A stretch of DNA of 32,231 nucleotides from Clostridia bacterium (GTDB taxonomy: Bacteria > Bacillota_A > Clostridia > Oscillospirales > CAG-272): assembly GCA_017552165.1 (NCBI GenBank), contig JAFZCF010000186.1, forward strand, positions 1 through 32,231, read 5' to 3'. Within the stretch, counting starts at the first letter, position 1. Every line of letters begins with the position of its first letter. The notes below the pieces were generated by a model. The model saw nothing but the letters and a program-made list of their open reading frames with translations. It did no database searches and was not told where the DNA came from. A program made the translations under genes and the position numbers. Shown in pieces: positions 22,932-30,087 of the stretch.

Positions 22932-23333
22932 TCAGCCCTTTGTGTAGACTATTTCAAACGTATCGCCGTCTTTGATCGGAGTCTCGTCGACCCCCGTCAT
23001 GAGGTACTCTCCGCCTTTGTAAAACCCCCAGTAGGCGCCGTCGGTGTTGTAATCGGCGGTGACGCCGTTGACTACCTTGACGTAAAGGCCGTACTGAGAC
23101 TCCTCGCCCTCGATCAGTTTCTCCTGTTCAAGCGCTCCGCGGAGGAACTCGGCGTCCGTTTTGATCGTGAAGGACGTTTCCTTTCCCTCGTTGTCGGTAA
23201 CCTTTACGGTTATCGTCTTCTGTGTCTGCGTCCCCGTATCTTTTTTGCCGCAGGAGCTCATCGAAGCGACGCAGACCGCAGACAGCGTCAGAAGAAGAGC
23301 AAGCAAAAGGGACAGTGATCTTTTTGCGTTCAT
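22932..23333 (-). CDS. DUF4430-domain lipoprotein
   Basis: 133 residues. The signal peptide ends in a lipobox SMSSC with Cys28, then a Thr/Gln-rich spacer. The DUF4430 domain (about 40-132) shows the family course: ITVKVTDNEGKETSFTIKT, FLRGALEQEKLIEGEESQYG, then AYWGFYKGGEYLMTGVDETP and DGDTFEIVYTKG. DUF4430 is related to the C-terminal cobalamin-binding domain of transcobalamin and intrinsic factor. As a surface lipoprotein next to an ECF S component it may capture a corrinoid for import (inference). AGGAAG (23344-23349) lies upstream. The long leader of this gene is unusually structured. Confidence 0.85.
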   Translation of the reverse strand: MNAKRSLSLLLALLLTLSAVCVASMSSCGKKDTGTQTQKTITVKVTDNEGKETSFTIKTDAEFLRGALEQEKLIEGEESQYGLYVKVVNGVTADYNTDGAYWGFYKGGEYLMTGVDETPIKDGDTFEIVYTKG

Positions 23334-23580
23334 TTTTTCTTTTCTTCCTTTCGGGATTTTTTGTTTCGCCGTTCCGCGCGCGCATTGCCGGTTTACGGCT
23401 CAGGCGCTCGCTGGATGCGCGGCGGGGAGAAGTCTTCCGGCTTGTCGGCTCTCCGCCGGGCGTCTTCTCGCTTTCGCAATGACGTGCCGTCTGCGGTGAC
23501 GGCTGCCCGGTGTATTCCGCCGCTTACGGCGACGTGCTCGCCGGGGCGTTTGACCCCGTTCCTTGTTCCCCTCGCGGAAC
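23334..23580 (-). other. Structured leader or palindromic repeat upstream of the DUF4430/ECF pair
   Basis: About 245 bases lie between the predicted transcript start and the ATG at 23333, with no credible gene on either strand. Several inverted repeats are visible: 23555-23562 with 23576-23583; CGGGG/CCCCG at 23542-23546 and 23554-23558, which excludes the first; GGCGA/TCGCC at 23528-23542; GCCGTC/GACGGC at 23486-23491 and 23498-23503; GAGAAG/CTTCTC at 23427-23432 and 23464-23469 enclosing CCGGC/GCCGG; and outer CATTGC/GCAATG at 23383-23388 and 23476-23481. I could not match a cobalamin riboswitch. It is either a regulatory leader or a dispersed repeat element. Confidence 0.5.
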
Positions 23581-23586
23581 GGGATT

Positions 23587-23615
23587 ATTATACCACACGC
23601 CCGCCTTAAATTCAA
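23587..23615 (-). promoter_or_regulatory. Promoter of the DUF4430/ECF operon
   Basis: On the minus strand TTGAAT (23615-23610) and a perfect TATAAT (23592-23587) are 17 bases apart. Confidence 0.7.
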
Positions 23616-23707
23616 GCCGCGGGCGCGCCGAAACAGATGTATAATAACGAAATCGCGGCCCTTTTGCTGATTCCGCCGCGGCCGGACGGCGGCGCGGCAA
23701 AAAACAC

Positions 23708-23736
23708 TTGCATCATCTGTGATTATGTGGTATAAT
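23708..23736 (+). promoter_or_regulatory. Promoter of the exopolysaccharide operon
   Basis: TTGCAT (23708-23713) and a perfect TATAAT (23731-23736) are 17 bases apart, with TGTGG before the -10. No later promoter is seen, so all genes to the window end may be one transcript. The stretch 23616-23707 before it holds only a GC-rich hairpin (CCGCCG/CGGCGG, 23673-23692) without a T run. Confidence 0.7.
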
Positions 23737-23750
23737 CTTATAATAATACA

Positions 23751-24521
23751 ATGGGGTTGGTATGCGGTGTGGGATACGTAGACGTTCACTGTCACATATT
23801 GCCGGGTCTCGACGACGGGGCCGGCGATGCCGGGGTGTCATTCTCGATGGCGCGCATCGCCGCCGGGACGGGGACAGAGGCGATATGCGCGACGGTGCAT
23901 TCCCTCGGCTTCGGGGAACGGTATCCGCGGGTGCGGAACGTCGTCCCGCCGGACGTCTACACCGACCGCCTGCGTTTTTTAAGGCGCGGGCTGAAGGACC
24001 TCGGCATCCCCGTGAAGATACTGACCGGCATGGAGATCTTCGTCGACGGGTCGTTTGAGAGAGACCTCGACAGACAGATGTACTTCCCGCTCGGAGGCAC
24101 GAAAAATCTCCTGATCGAGTTTCCCTTCGACACCGAGCCCGGGGCGATGTTCGAAGCGGCGGACACGGCGCTCCGCTACGGCTACACGCCCGTCGTCGCC
24201 CACCCCGAACGGTACTTCTGCATGGCGAACGAGCCGGAGATCTCGGACGGGCTGGTTTACTCCGGATGTCTTCTTCAGGCAAACAAGGGCTCGTTCTTCG
24301 GCGTTTTCGGCGAAAGCGCGAGAGAAGCCGCCGAATATATGCTCGGACGCGGACTCCTTTCCGCCGTCGCGAGCGACGCGCATTCCGACGAAAGACGCAC
24401 GCCGTCGTTCCGGAAAGTCGCGTCATATCTTACAGAAAAAACAGGCGCGGAAACTACGTTGAGTCTGCTCCGCGACGGGCCAGCGCGGCTCTGCGGATAC
24501 GCCGCCGCCCGAGAGGATTGA
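23751..24521 (+). CDS. cpsB: CpsB/CapC-type PHP tyrosine-protein phosphatase
   Basis: 256 residues from the first ATG. The PHP metal-binding motifs are present: DVHCHILPGLDDGAGD (His13, His15, Asp21, Asp22), HPERY (His151) and SDAHSDERR (208-216). The family removes phosphate from the tyrosine cluster of BY-kinases and so resets exopolysaccharide chain-length control; two such kinases are encoded downstream. A usual family His segment reads ATVHS here (47-51). The predicted transcript start is only about 8 bases before the ATG at 23751, so translation may instead begin at GTG 23769 (reading MGYVDVHCH), preceded by GGGG at 23753-23756. Confidence 0.88.
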   Translation: MGLVCGVGYVDVHCHILPGLDDGAGDAGVSFSMARIAAGTGTEAICATVHSLGFGERYPRVRNVVPPDVYTDRLRFLRRGLKDLGIPVKILTGMEIFVDGSFERDLDRQMYFPLGGTKNLLIEFPFDTEPGAMFEAADTALRYGYTPVVAHPERYFCMANEPEISDGLVYSGCLLQANKGSFFGVFGESAREAAEYMLGRGLLSAVASDAHSDERRTPSFRKVASYLTEKTGAETTLSLLRDGPARLCGYAAARED

Positions 24522-24522
24522 T

Positions 24523-26400
24523 ATGGCAAAAGCCGGGATTAAAAAAACAGTACACATCCTGCTGCTCATAATCATGGATTCGATCCTGATCTTTGCGGCC
24601 TCGTACGGCGCTCTCTTTTCGAGACTTGAGTTCCAGGTATCGGATCAGTTCATAGGGTTCGCGACTGAGCTTCTGTGGCTCATGCCGTATTCCGTCGTTT
24701 TCGGCATAGTATTTCTCTTCCTTTTCGGCATTTACCGCACGGACTGGAGATACTCCGGCTCCGGCGAGATACTCATGGGGGTCGGCGCGTGCTTTTCGAT
24801 GACGCTCGCCCAGATAGGGCTCATCATCCTGATGGACGCGAGCCTGCCGAGGAGTCTCCCCCTCCTGTTCTTTGCCTTCTCGGTCCTCCTCATCGTCATG
24901 ACGAGGGTGGTCTACGGCGTGATATACCGCAAGATCACGAGCGGCAAGGGCGAAAAAAAGCGCACGATGATAGTCGGCGCCGGCAGATGCGGCGTTATGC
25001 TCCTGAAGGAGCTCAGCGAGTCTCCCCAATCGAAGAACAAAGTCGTATGTCTCGTCGACAGCGACCGGACGAAATGGGGTACGACGATCCTCGGGGTGCC
25101 GATCCTCGGGAGCGACGACAGGATCCCGCAGATAGCGCAGAGGATGCGCGTCGAGGAGATCATCATAGCCATCCCGTCGATAAGCGAGGAGGACAGACAC
25201 CGTCTGCTCGACATCGCCGGGCGCGCCGGGCTTCCGATAAAATCCACTCCGTCGCTGACTCAGCTCGTGAACGGCGAGAGCTTTGCCGGACAGCTTGAGC
25301 AGATACAGATAGAAGACCTGCTCGAGCGCAAACCGGTCATACCCGACACCGAGAGGATAAAGAGCTATATAAGCGGGCGCCGCGTGCTCGTCACGGGCGG
25401 CGGCGGTTCGATAGGCAGCGAGCTCTGCCGGCAGATCGCCGAGCTCGGCCCCGAATGCCTCATTATCTTCGACATATACGAAAACTCAGTTTACGAGCTC
25501 GACTACGAGCTCAGGGCGAACTTCCCGGATCTGAATCTCAAGACGCTCATCGGCTCGGTCAGGGATCCCGAGCGTCTGAGAGCCGTATTCGCCGAACACC
25601 GGCCGGAGCTCGTCTTCCACGCCGCGGCGCACAAACACGTGCCGCTTATGGAAAACTCCCCGGGCGAGGCGATAAAGAACAACGTTTTCGGAACATATAA
25701 CGTCGCCGCGGTCTGCGCGGAATACGGCGTGAAAAGAATGCTCCTCGTCTCGACCGACAAGGCAGTCAATCCGACAAACGTCATGGGCGCCTCAAAACGC
25801 ATCTGCGAAATGGTGGTGCAGATGATGAACAGACATGTGACGGGGACCGAATACGTCGCCGTGAGATTCGGCAACGTCCTCGGGAGCAACGGCTCGGTCA
25901 TCCCGCTGTTCAGAAAACAGATCGCCGACGGCGGGCCCGTAACGGTCACTCATCCCGACATCATAAGATATTTCATGACGATACCCGAGGCGGTCTCCCT
26001 GATCCTCGCGACGGGGCTGCTCGCCCACGGCGGCGAGATATTCGTCCTCGACATGGGCAAGCCGGTCAGGATCGACGACCTCGCTCGCAGGATGATACGT
26101 CTCGCCGGGCACGTTCCCGACGGGGACATAAAAATAAAATACACCGGTCTCCGTCCCGGCGAAAAGCTTTACGAGGAAATGCTCCTCGCCGAGGAAGGGC
26201 TCGAAAAGACCGACAACGACATGATTTACATAGGCAAGCCGATACCGTTCGACGATTCGGAGCTCGAGCGGGGGCTTAAACGTCTTAAAGAGGCGGCCGA
26301 CTGCGACGACGCCGCTATCTGCGGGATAGTCGCGGAGCTCGTCCCGACGTTCGATCACAAGGAAAACAAACGCGAGAGGGTAAACGAAAGACAGAGATGA
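24523..26400 (+). CDS. Membrane-bound nucleotide-sugar 4,6-dehydratase (CapD/FlaA1/PglF-like)
   Basis: 625 residues, the long membrane form. Four N-terminal spans (about 10-28, 45-70, 85-105, 112-133) are followed by a first Rossmann-like domain with VGAGRCG (151-157). The extended-SDR catalytic domain follows, with NAD motif TGGGGSIGSE (291-300), and TDKAVNPTNVMGASKR (411-426) in which Met-x-x-x-Lys (421, 425) replaces the usual Tyr-x-x-x-Lys, as in WbpM/PglF. It likely turns UDP-GlcNAc into a 4-keto-6-deoxy sugar for diNAcBac or related sugars used in capsule. It starts 2 bases after the phosphatase and overlaps the next gene by ATGA. Confidence 0.9.
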   Translation: MAKAGIKKTVHILLLIIMDSILIFAASYGALFSRLEFQVSDQFIGFATELLWLMPYSVVFGIVFLFLFGIYRTDWRYSGSGEILMGVGACFSMTLAQIGLIILMDASLPRSLPLLFFAFSVLLIVMTRVVYGVIYRKITSGKGEKKRTMIVGAGRCGVMLLKELSESPQSKNKVVCLVDSDRTKWGTTILGVPILGSDDRIPQIAQRMRVEEIIIAIPSISEEDRHRLLDIAGRAGLPIKSTPSLTQLVNGESFAGQLEQIQIEDLLERKPVIPDTERIKSYISGRRVLVTGGGGSIGSELCRQIAELGPECLIIFDIYENSVYELDYELRANFPDLNLKTLIGSVRDPERLRAVFAEHRPELVFHAAAHKHVPLMENSPGEAIKNNVFGTYNVAAVCAEYGVKRMLLVSTDKAVNPTNVMGASKRICEMVVQMMNRHVTGTEYVAVRFGNVLGSNGSVIPLFRKQIADGGPVTVTHPDIIRYFMTIPEAVSLILATGLLAHGGEIFVLDMGKPVRIDDLARRMIRLAGHVPDGDIKIKYTGLRPGEKLYEEMLLAEEGLEKTDNDMIYIGKPIPFDDSELERGLKRLKEAADCDDAAICGIVAELVPTFDHKENKRERVNERQR

Positions 26401-27212
26401 GAAAGAGCAATACGGTTTTCATAGCGGCGTTCACCGCCGTCGTCGTGCTGTTCGGGATATACTTTCTCGTCCAGCTCGGAAAAAACAAAAACGCAAATCC
26501 CGCGCTCGTCGTTCCCGAGGAGCCGCTGACGGTCTCCGTCAAGGACGGCGACGACGTGCTCCTGGCCGGGGTCATCGCGAACGACCCCGAGGACGGTGAC
26601 CTCTCGGGAGAGGTGATCGTGGAGGGGCTCTCGTCCTTCGGGGATGATATGAGCCGCACCGTGACGTACGCCGTGTGCGACAAAAACGGCAACGTTTCGA
26701 AAAAAACGAGACAGCTTTTCTACAGCGACTATGTCCCGCCACGCTTTTCCATGGACGGACAGATTATCATAAGCGCGTGGAACGACAGGACGGTCATGAG
26801 GCATCTGACCGCCTGTGACGGAGCCGAAGGGGACATAAGCGGCAGGATAACGATCGGCGAGAACGTTCAGGTCGACAGCTACACGGGTCTTTACACCGCC
26901 GTGGCCGAGGTCAGGACGCAGTCCGGAATTGTCGAGAAGGTGACCGTCGCCGTGCTCGTCGCTCCGCCCGTCTCGCGCATCCTCCCCACGGTGACGCTCG
27001 ACACGTATCTTTTGTACGTTGACCTCGGCGGGGTCTTCGATCCCTACTCTCACGTTGAAAGCGTCGTATACAATTCCGGCAACGGGACAGGAACCGTTAC
27101 CGCGATCGGAGAGGCAGACACCTCGACCGCCGGAGACTATCTGATAGAATACACCGCGGAAAGCAGCGACGGCAACATCGGACGCGCTTATCTGACGGTC
27201 TGCGTGAGGTAA
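26397..27212 (+). CDS. Membrane-anchored Ig-like protein of the exopolysaccharide operon
   Basis: 271 residues. One N-terminal span (about 8-26) anchors an extracellular part made of about three Ig-like modules of the DUF5011/HYR kind. The first has NDPEDGDLSGEVIV (62-75) and closes with CDKNGNVSKKTRQL. The second has CDGAEGDISGRI and EVRTQSGIVEKVTVAV. The third has GDYLIEYTAESSDGNIGRAYL. No catalytic residues are evident. Its place between a sugar dehydratase and the Wzz/BY-kinase genes suggests a structural or polymer-guiding part of the export machinery; this arrangement is not one I recognise from standard cps loci. Confidence 0.75.
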   Translation: MRKSNTVFIAAFTAVVVLFGIYFLVQLGKNKNANPALVVPEEPLTVSVKDGDDVLLAGVIANDPEDGDLSGEVIVEGLSSFGDDMSRTVTYAVCDKNGNVSKKTRQLFYSDYVPPRFSMDGQIIISAWNDRTVMRHLTACDGAEGDISGRITIGENVQVDSYTGLYTAVAEVRTQSGIVEKVTVAVLVAPPVSRILPTVTLDTYLLYVDLGGVFDPYSHVESVVYNSGNGTGTVTAIGEADTSTAGDYLIEYTAESSDGNIGRAYLTVCVR

Positions 27213-27218
27213 TCTGAT

Positions 27219-28697
27219 TTGGAAACACAGATATCGCTGAAAAAGGCATATTACGTTCTGCTCGACGTCCTCAGGCAGTTAAAATGGATGATCCTCGCGG
27301 CCGCGGTATGCGCCGCTCTGGCTTTTGTCATAGCCCGCGAGACCTTTGTGCCGCACTACGTTTCAACGACGTCGTATTTTGTGGAATCGACCGAGGAGAC
27401 TGCGACGGCGTATACCAGATTCATGACGTCCCAGCAGCTCGCGCGCTCTCTCACCTCCCTGATCTCGACCGATCAGTTCAGAAAACTCGTCGCGGGAAGA
27501 ACGGGAATCCCGGAAAAAGATTTCAGCATAAACGCTTCGCTGGTCACCGGCACCAACCTCGTTGAGATAGAATGCAGGTCGAGCAACCCGAAGAGCGCCT
27601 TCGTCTGCTTAAAAGACGCGTCGGATCTCTACCCCGAGCTTATGTCCGACATGTCGGGGCGCATATCCTTCACTATGGTAAGGTCGCCGAAGATAGCGAG
27701 CTTCCCGACCGGCAGCTCGGGCGCGGTAAAGGCCTTCGTCATCGGCGGATTCGCGGGCTTTTTCGCGGTCCTCGCCGTGTTCGTCGTGGTCTCTCTCTTC
27801 AAAAAGGTGGTCAACGAGCCGAAGGACCTCAGGGAAAACTTCAATACCGTACTTCTGCAGTCTGTTCCTTACGAATCGCGCGGCGGAATGCTAAGGATCA
27901 TAAAACAGGATTATTTCGGCGAACAGGGCATACTGATCAACGGAGTGGACTGTTCCCCCGCCTATGAAGAGGCGATAAAAGGGCTCCGCAACAAGATAAA
28001 CGCCGAAAAAAAGGAGGGGGCGCTCGTCACGGTCGTGACCTCGGCTCTGCCGAACGAAGGCAAATCTTCGATCTCCGCGAACCTTGCTCTGGCACTCGCA
28101 CAGCAGAAACACAGGGTGGCGCTCCTCGATCTTGATATTTACAACGGTTCGCTCTCGCAGATATTCCCGAAGAGCGCGGAGCACGCCAACTCGATCGATG
28201 AATATATTTTCAGCGACAAGGGTTGGAACACCGCCGTCAAAATAGACAAGAACACGGGCATCATGCTCTTCTTCGGGAAAAAGAATGCGGCGCGCCGGAC
28301 GTATCCGATAGGTGAGATCGCGCGCCTGATCGACTATCTGAAAGCGTACGCCGACTACATCATTATCGACACGCCGCCGGTCCTTCTGTTCTCCGATTCC
28401 GCGGAAACGGCCGATTTCGCCGATATCTCGATGCTGATAGTAAGAGAGCATCACGCGACGGAAGGGCAGATAGGAGACGCCATCAGCACCCTGAAGGGCG
28501 CTCACGCGGAGTTTATCGGATGCGTTTACAACGGCGAGCGCATGAGCGCGTCGTCGCACAAATACGGATACGGATACGGCGGCTACGGATACGGATACGG
28601 GGCGCACACCGGCGACAAACAAAAGGGCGAGCGTAACGAAAAGCTCACGCCCGAGAGCATCGTATCGGGCAGAAACGGCGGTGACGACGATGAATGA
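27219..28697 (+). CDS. Wzz/BY-kinase fusion, copy 1
   Basis: 492 residues from TTG at 27219. A Wzz chain-length domain lies between two spans (about 22-39 and 171-194), then a cytosolic BY-kinase: Walker A ALPNEGKSS (276-284), Walker A' LLDLDIYNG (302-310), Walker B IIIDTPP (381-387). A C-terminal cluster of six Tyr (449-460, repeating Tyr-Gly) is the autophosphorylation tail, followed by a charged end. It should set polymer length and export through cycles of Tyr phosphorylation, reversed by the CpsB-type phosphatase upstream. The Walker A' lacks the usual Asp-Leu-Arg-x-Pro seen in copy 2, so activity or ring assembly may be altered. It overlaps copy 2 by 8 bases. Confidence 0.88.
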   Translation: METQISLKKAYYVLLDVLRQLKWMILAAAVCAALAFVIARETFVPHYVSTTSYFVESTEETATAYTRFMTSQQLARSLTSLISTDQFRKLVAGRTGIPEKDFSINASLVTGTNLVEIECRSSNPKSAFVCLKDASDLYPELMSDMSGRISFTMVRSPKIASFPTGSSGAVKAFVIGGFAGFFAVLAVFVVVSLFKKVVNEPKDLRENFNTVLLQSVPYESRGGMLRIIKQDYFGEQGILINGVDCSPAYEEAIKGLRNKINAEKKEGALVTVVTSALPNEGKSSISANLALALAQQKHRVALLDLDIYNGSLSQIFPKSAEHANSIDEYIFSDKGWNTAVKIDKNTGIMLFFGKKNAARRTYPIGEIARLIDYLKAYADYIIIDTPPVLLFSDSAETADFADISMLIVREHHATEGQIGDAISTLKGAHAEFIGCVYNGERMSASSHKYGYGYGGYGYGYGAHTGDKQKGERNEKLTPESIVSGRNGGDDDE

Positions 28698-30087
28698 CAG
28701 ACGGGCATCCGGCGAAACACAGGAAGGCGAGATAGATCTTATAAAGCTCGCCTCGTCGATATGGAAGACCTTCCGCCGCAGGTGGTATATTTTTACGGCC
28801 GTCATCCTCCTCGCGGGGGCGCTCGGAGGGTATCTCGGGACAAAGGGTTTCCGCGCGACATATACATCGACCGCCACGTTTATTGTCGAAATAGACGGAG
28901 ACGGAACGTTTTACGGCCAGTCGACTTCAAAGGTCCTGCTTGCGGCGATACCGCAGATCATCACCTCGCGCGACATGAATGAGCTCGTTGCCGAAAAACT
29001 GGACGGAAAATACCCCGCGGCCCGTCTCGAAGCCGAAGTGATAGAGAACACAAACATAATCGCGATGTCAGCTGTCGGAACATCGTCCGAATCGGCTTAT
29101 TACACGCTGAAAACGGCGCTTGAAATCTGCCCGGAAATCACGCGGCACGCGGTCGGCAAGACGACGATCAGTTATATAATACGCCCATCGATGCCGGCCT
29201 CATCCGACGGAACGGCAAACGCGATACGAAGCGTGCTGATCGGGCTCCTTGTCGGGGCGGTGGTATGCTTCGGAGTTATCGCGATTTACGTTTTCCTCTT
29301 CCCGACCTTCGACAGCGTAGAGGAGATCCGCAGGAGATTCGGCTTCGAAAAGGTATGCTCCATACCCGAGATACACGCAGGATCGGACAGGCCGTTCAGA
29401 ATAAGCGACAAGTCGGTCAACAGGCGTTTCTACGACGCGATAGGCAGAATGCGTTCGTCTGTCGCACACGAAGCGCGCAAAAAAGATGTCAGGACGATCC
29501 TCGTCACCTCGACGGCTCCGTCGGAGGGCAAAACGACCGTCGCCGTCAACCTTGCGCTCTCCCTTGCTCAGCACGGGATGAGAGTGCTGCTCATCGACTG
29601 CGACCTCAGAAATCCGGCGCTTGAAGACGTAATTGGCGCGGACACGACGCAAACCGCCTCATTCTCTGAGGTGATAAGAGGAAGATCCAAACTCTCGGAG
29701 GCGATAATACGCTGCGGAGAGAACCTTGACGTTATCTGCGAAAAAGACTATAACGAAGACGCCGCCGAACTCATCACTTCCGAGTTCGTCAAGCGGCTCA
29801 TGCTTACCGCGCGCGAAAAATATGATTTCGTCATAGCCGATACGCCTCCGCTGACTGCGGCCTCCGACGCTTCGGTGCTGGCGGAATATTTCGACGCGTT
29901 CATTTACGTCATAAAGAGGGGCTTTACGTCGGTCCACTCCGTCGAAGAGTCCGTCGAACAGCTTAAGTTCTGCAAGGCCATTCCGATTGCCGGCGTGCTC
30001 AACATGTCGTCGGAGAGCTCCTCGGGCTACGGATACGGTTATTACGGTTATTACGGCGGCAAAGAAAAGCACGAGAGGACAGAATGA
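28690..30087 (+). CDS. Wzz/BY-kinase fusion, copy 2
   Basis: 465 residues from ATG at 28690 (GTG at 28681 is possible but has no ribosome site). The Wzz domain is framed by spans at about 33-50 and 180-204. The kinase motifs are canonical: Walker A STAPSEGKTT (274-283), Walker A' LLIDCDLRNP (300-309), Walker B VIADTPP (381-387). The Tyr tail (447-455, six Tyr with Gly between) ends the protein. Compared with copy 1 the spacing is the same but the sequence has diverged throughout, so the duplication is not recent. The two may form a mixed ring or work on different polymers. Its stop overlaps the first LCP gene (ATGA). Confidence 0.9.
   Translation: MNDRRASGETQEGEIDLIKLASSIWKTFRRRWYIFTAVILLAGALGGYLGTKGFRATYTSTATFIVEIDGDGTFYGQSTSKVLLAAIPQIITSRDMNELVAEKLDGKYPAARLEAEVIENTNIIAMSAVGTSSESAYYTLKTALEICPEITRHAVGKTTISYIIRPSMPASSDGTANAIRSVLIGLLVGAVVCFGVIAIYVFLFPTFDSVEEIRRRFGFEKVCSIPEIHAGSDRPFRISDKSVNRRFYDAIGRMRSSVAHEARKKDVRTILVTSTAPSEGKTTVAVNLALSLAQHGMRVLLIDCDLRNPALEDVIGADTTQTASFSEVIRGRSKLSEAIIRCGENLDVICEKDYNEDAAELITSEFVKRLMLTAREKYDFVIADTPPLTAASDASVLAEYFDAFIYVIKRGFTSVHSVEESVEQLKFCKAIPIAGVLNMSSESSSGYGYGYYGYYGGKEKHERTE

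Noticed and set aside
23334..23580. Cobalamin riboswitch upstream of the DUF4430/ECF pair
   Set aside because: Position and length fit, and a stretch near 23465-23480 (minus) loosely resembles a B12 box, but the conserved CC and flanking core are not there, and the other stems do not follow the class layout. Kept only as an unassigned structured leader.
28560..28605. Short tandem repeat of TAC/GGA-like units as a CRISPR or microsatellite
   Set aside because: It encodes the Tyr-Gly autophosphorylation tail of the BY-kinase; a similar stretch at 30027-30058 does the same in copy 2.
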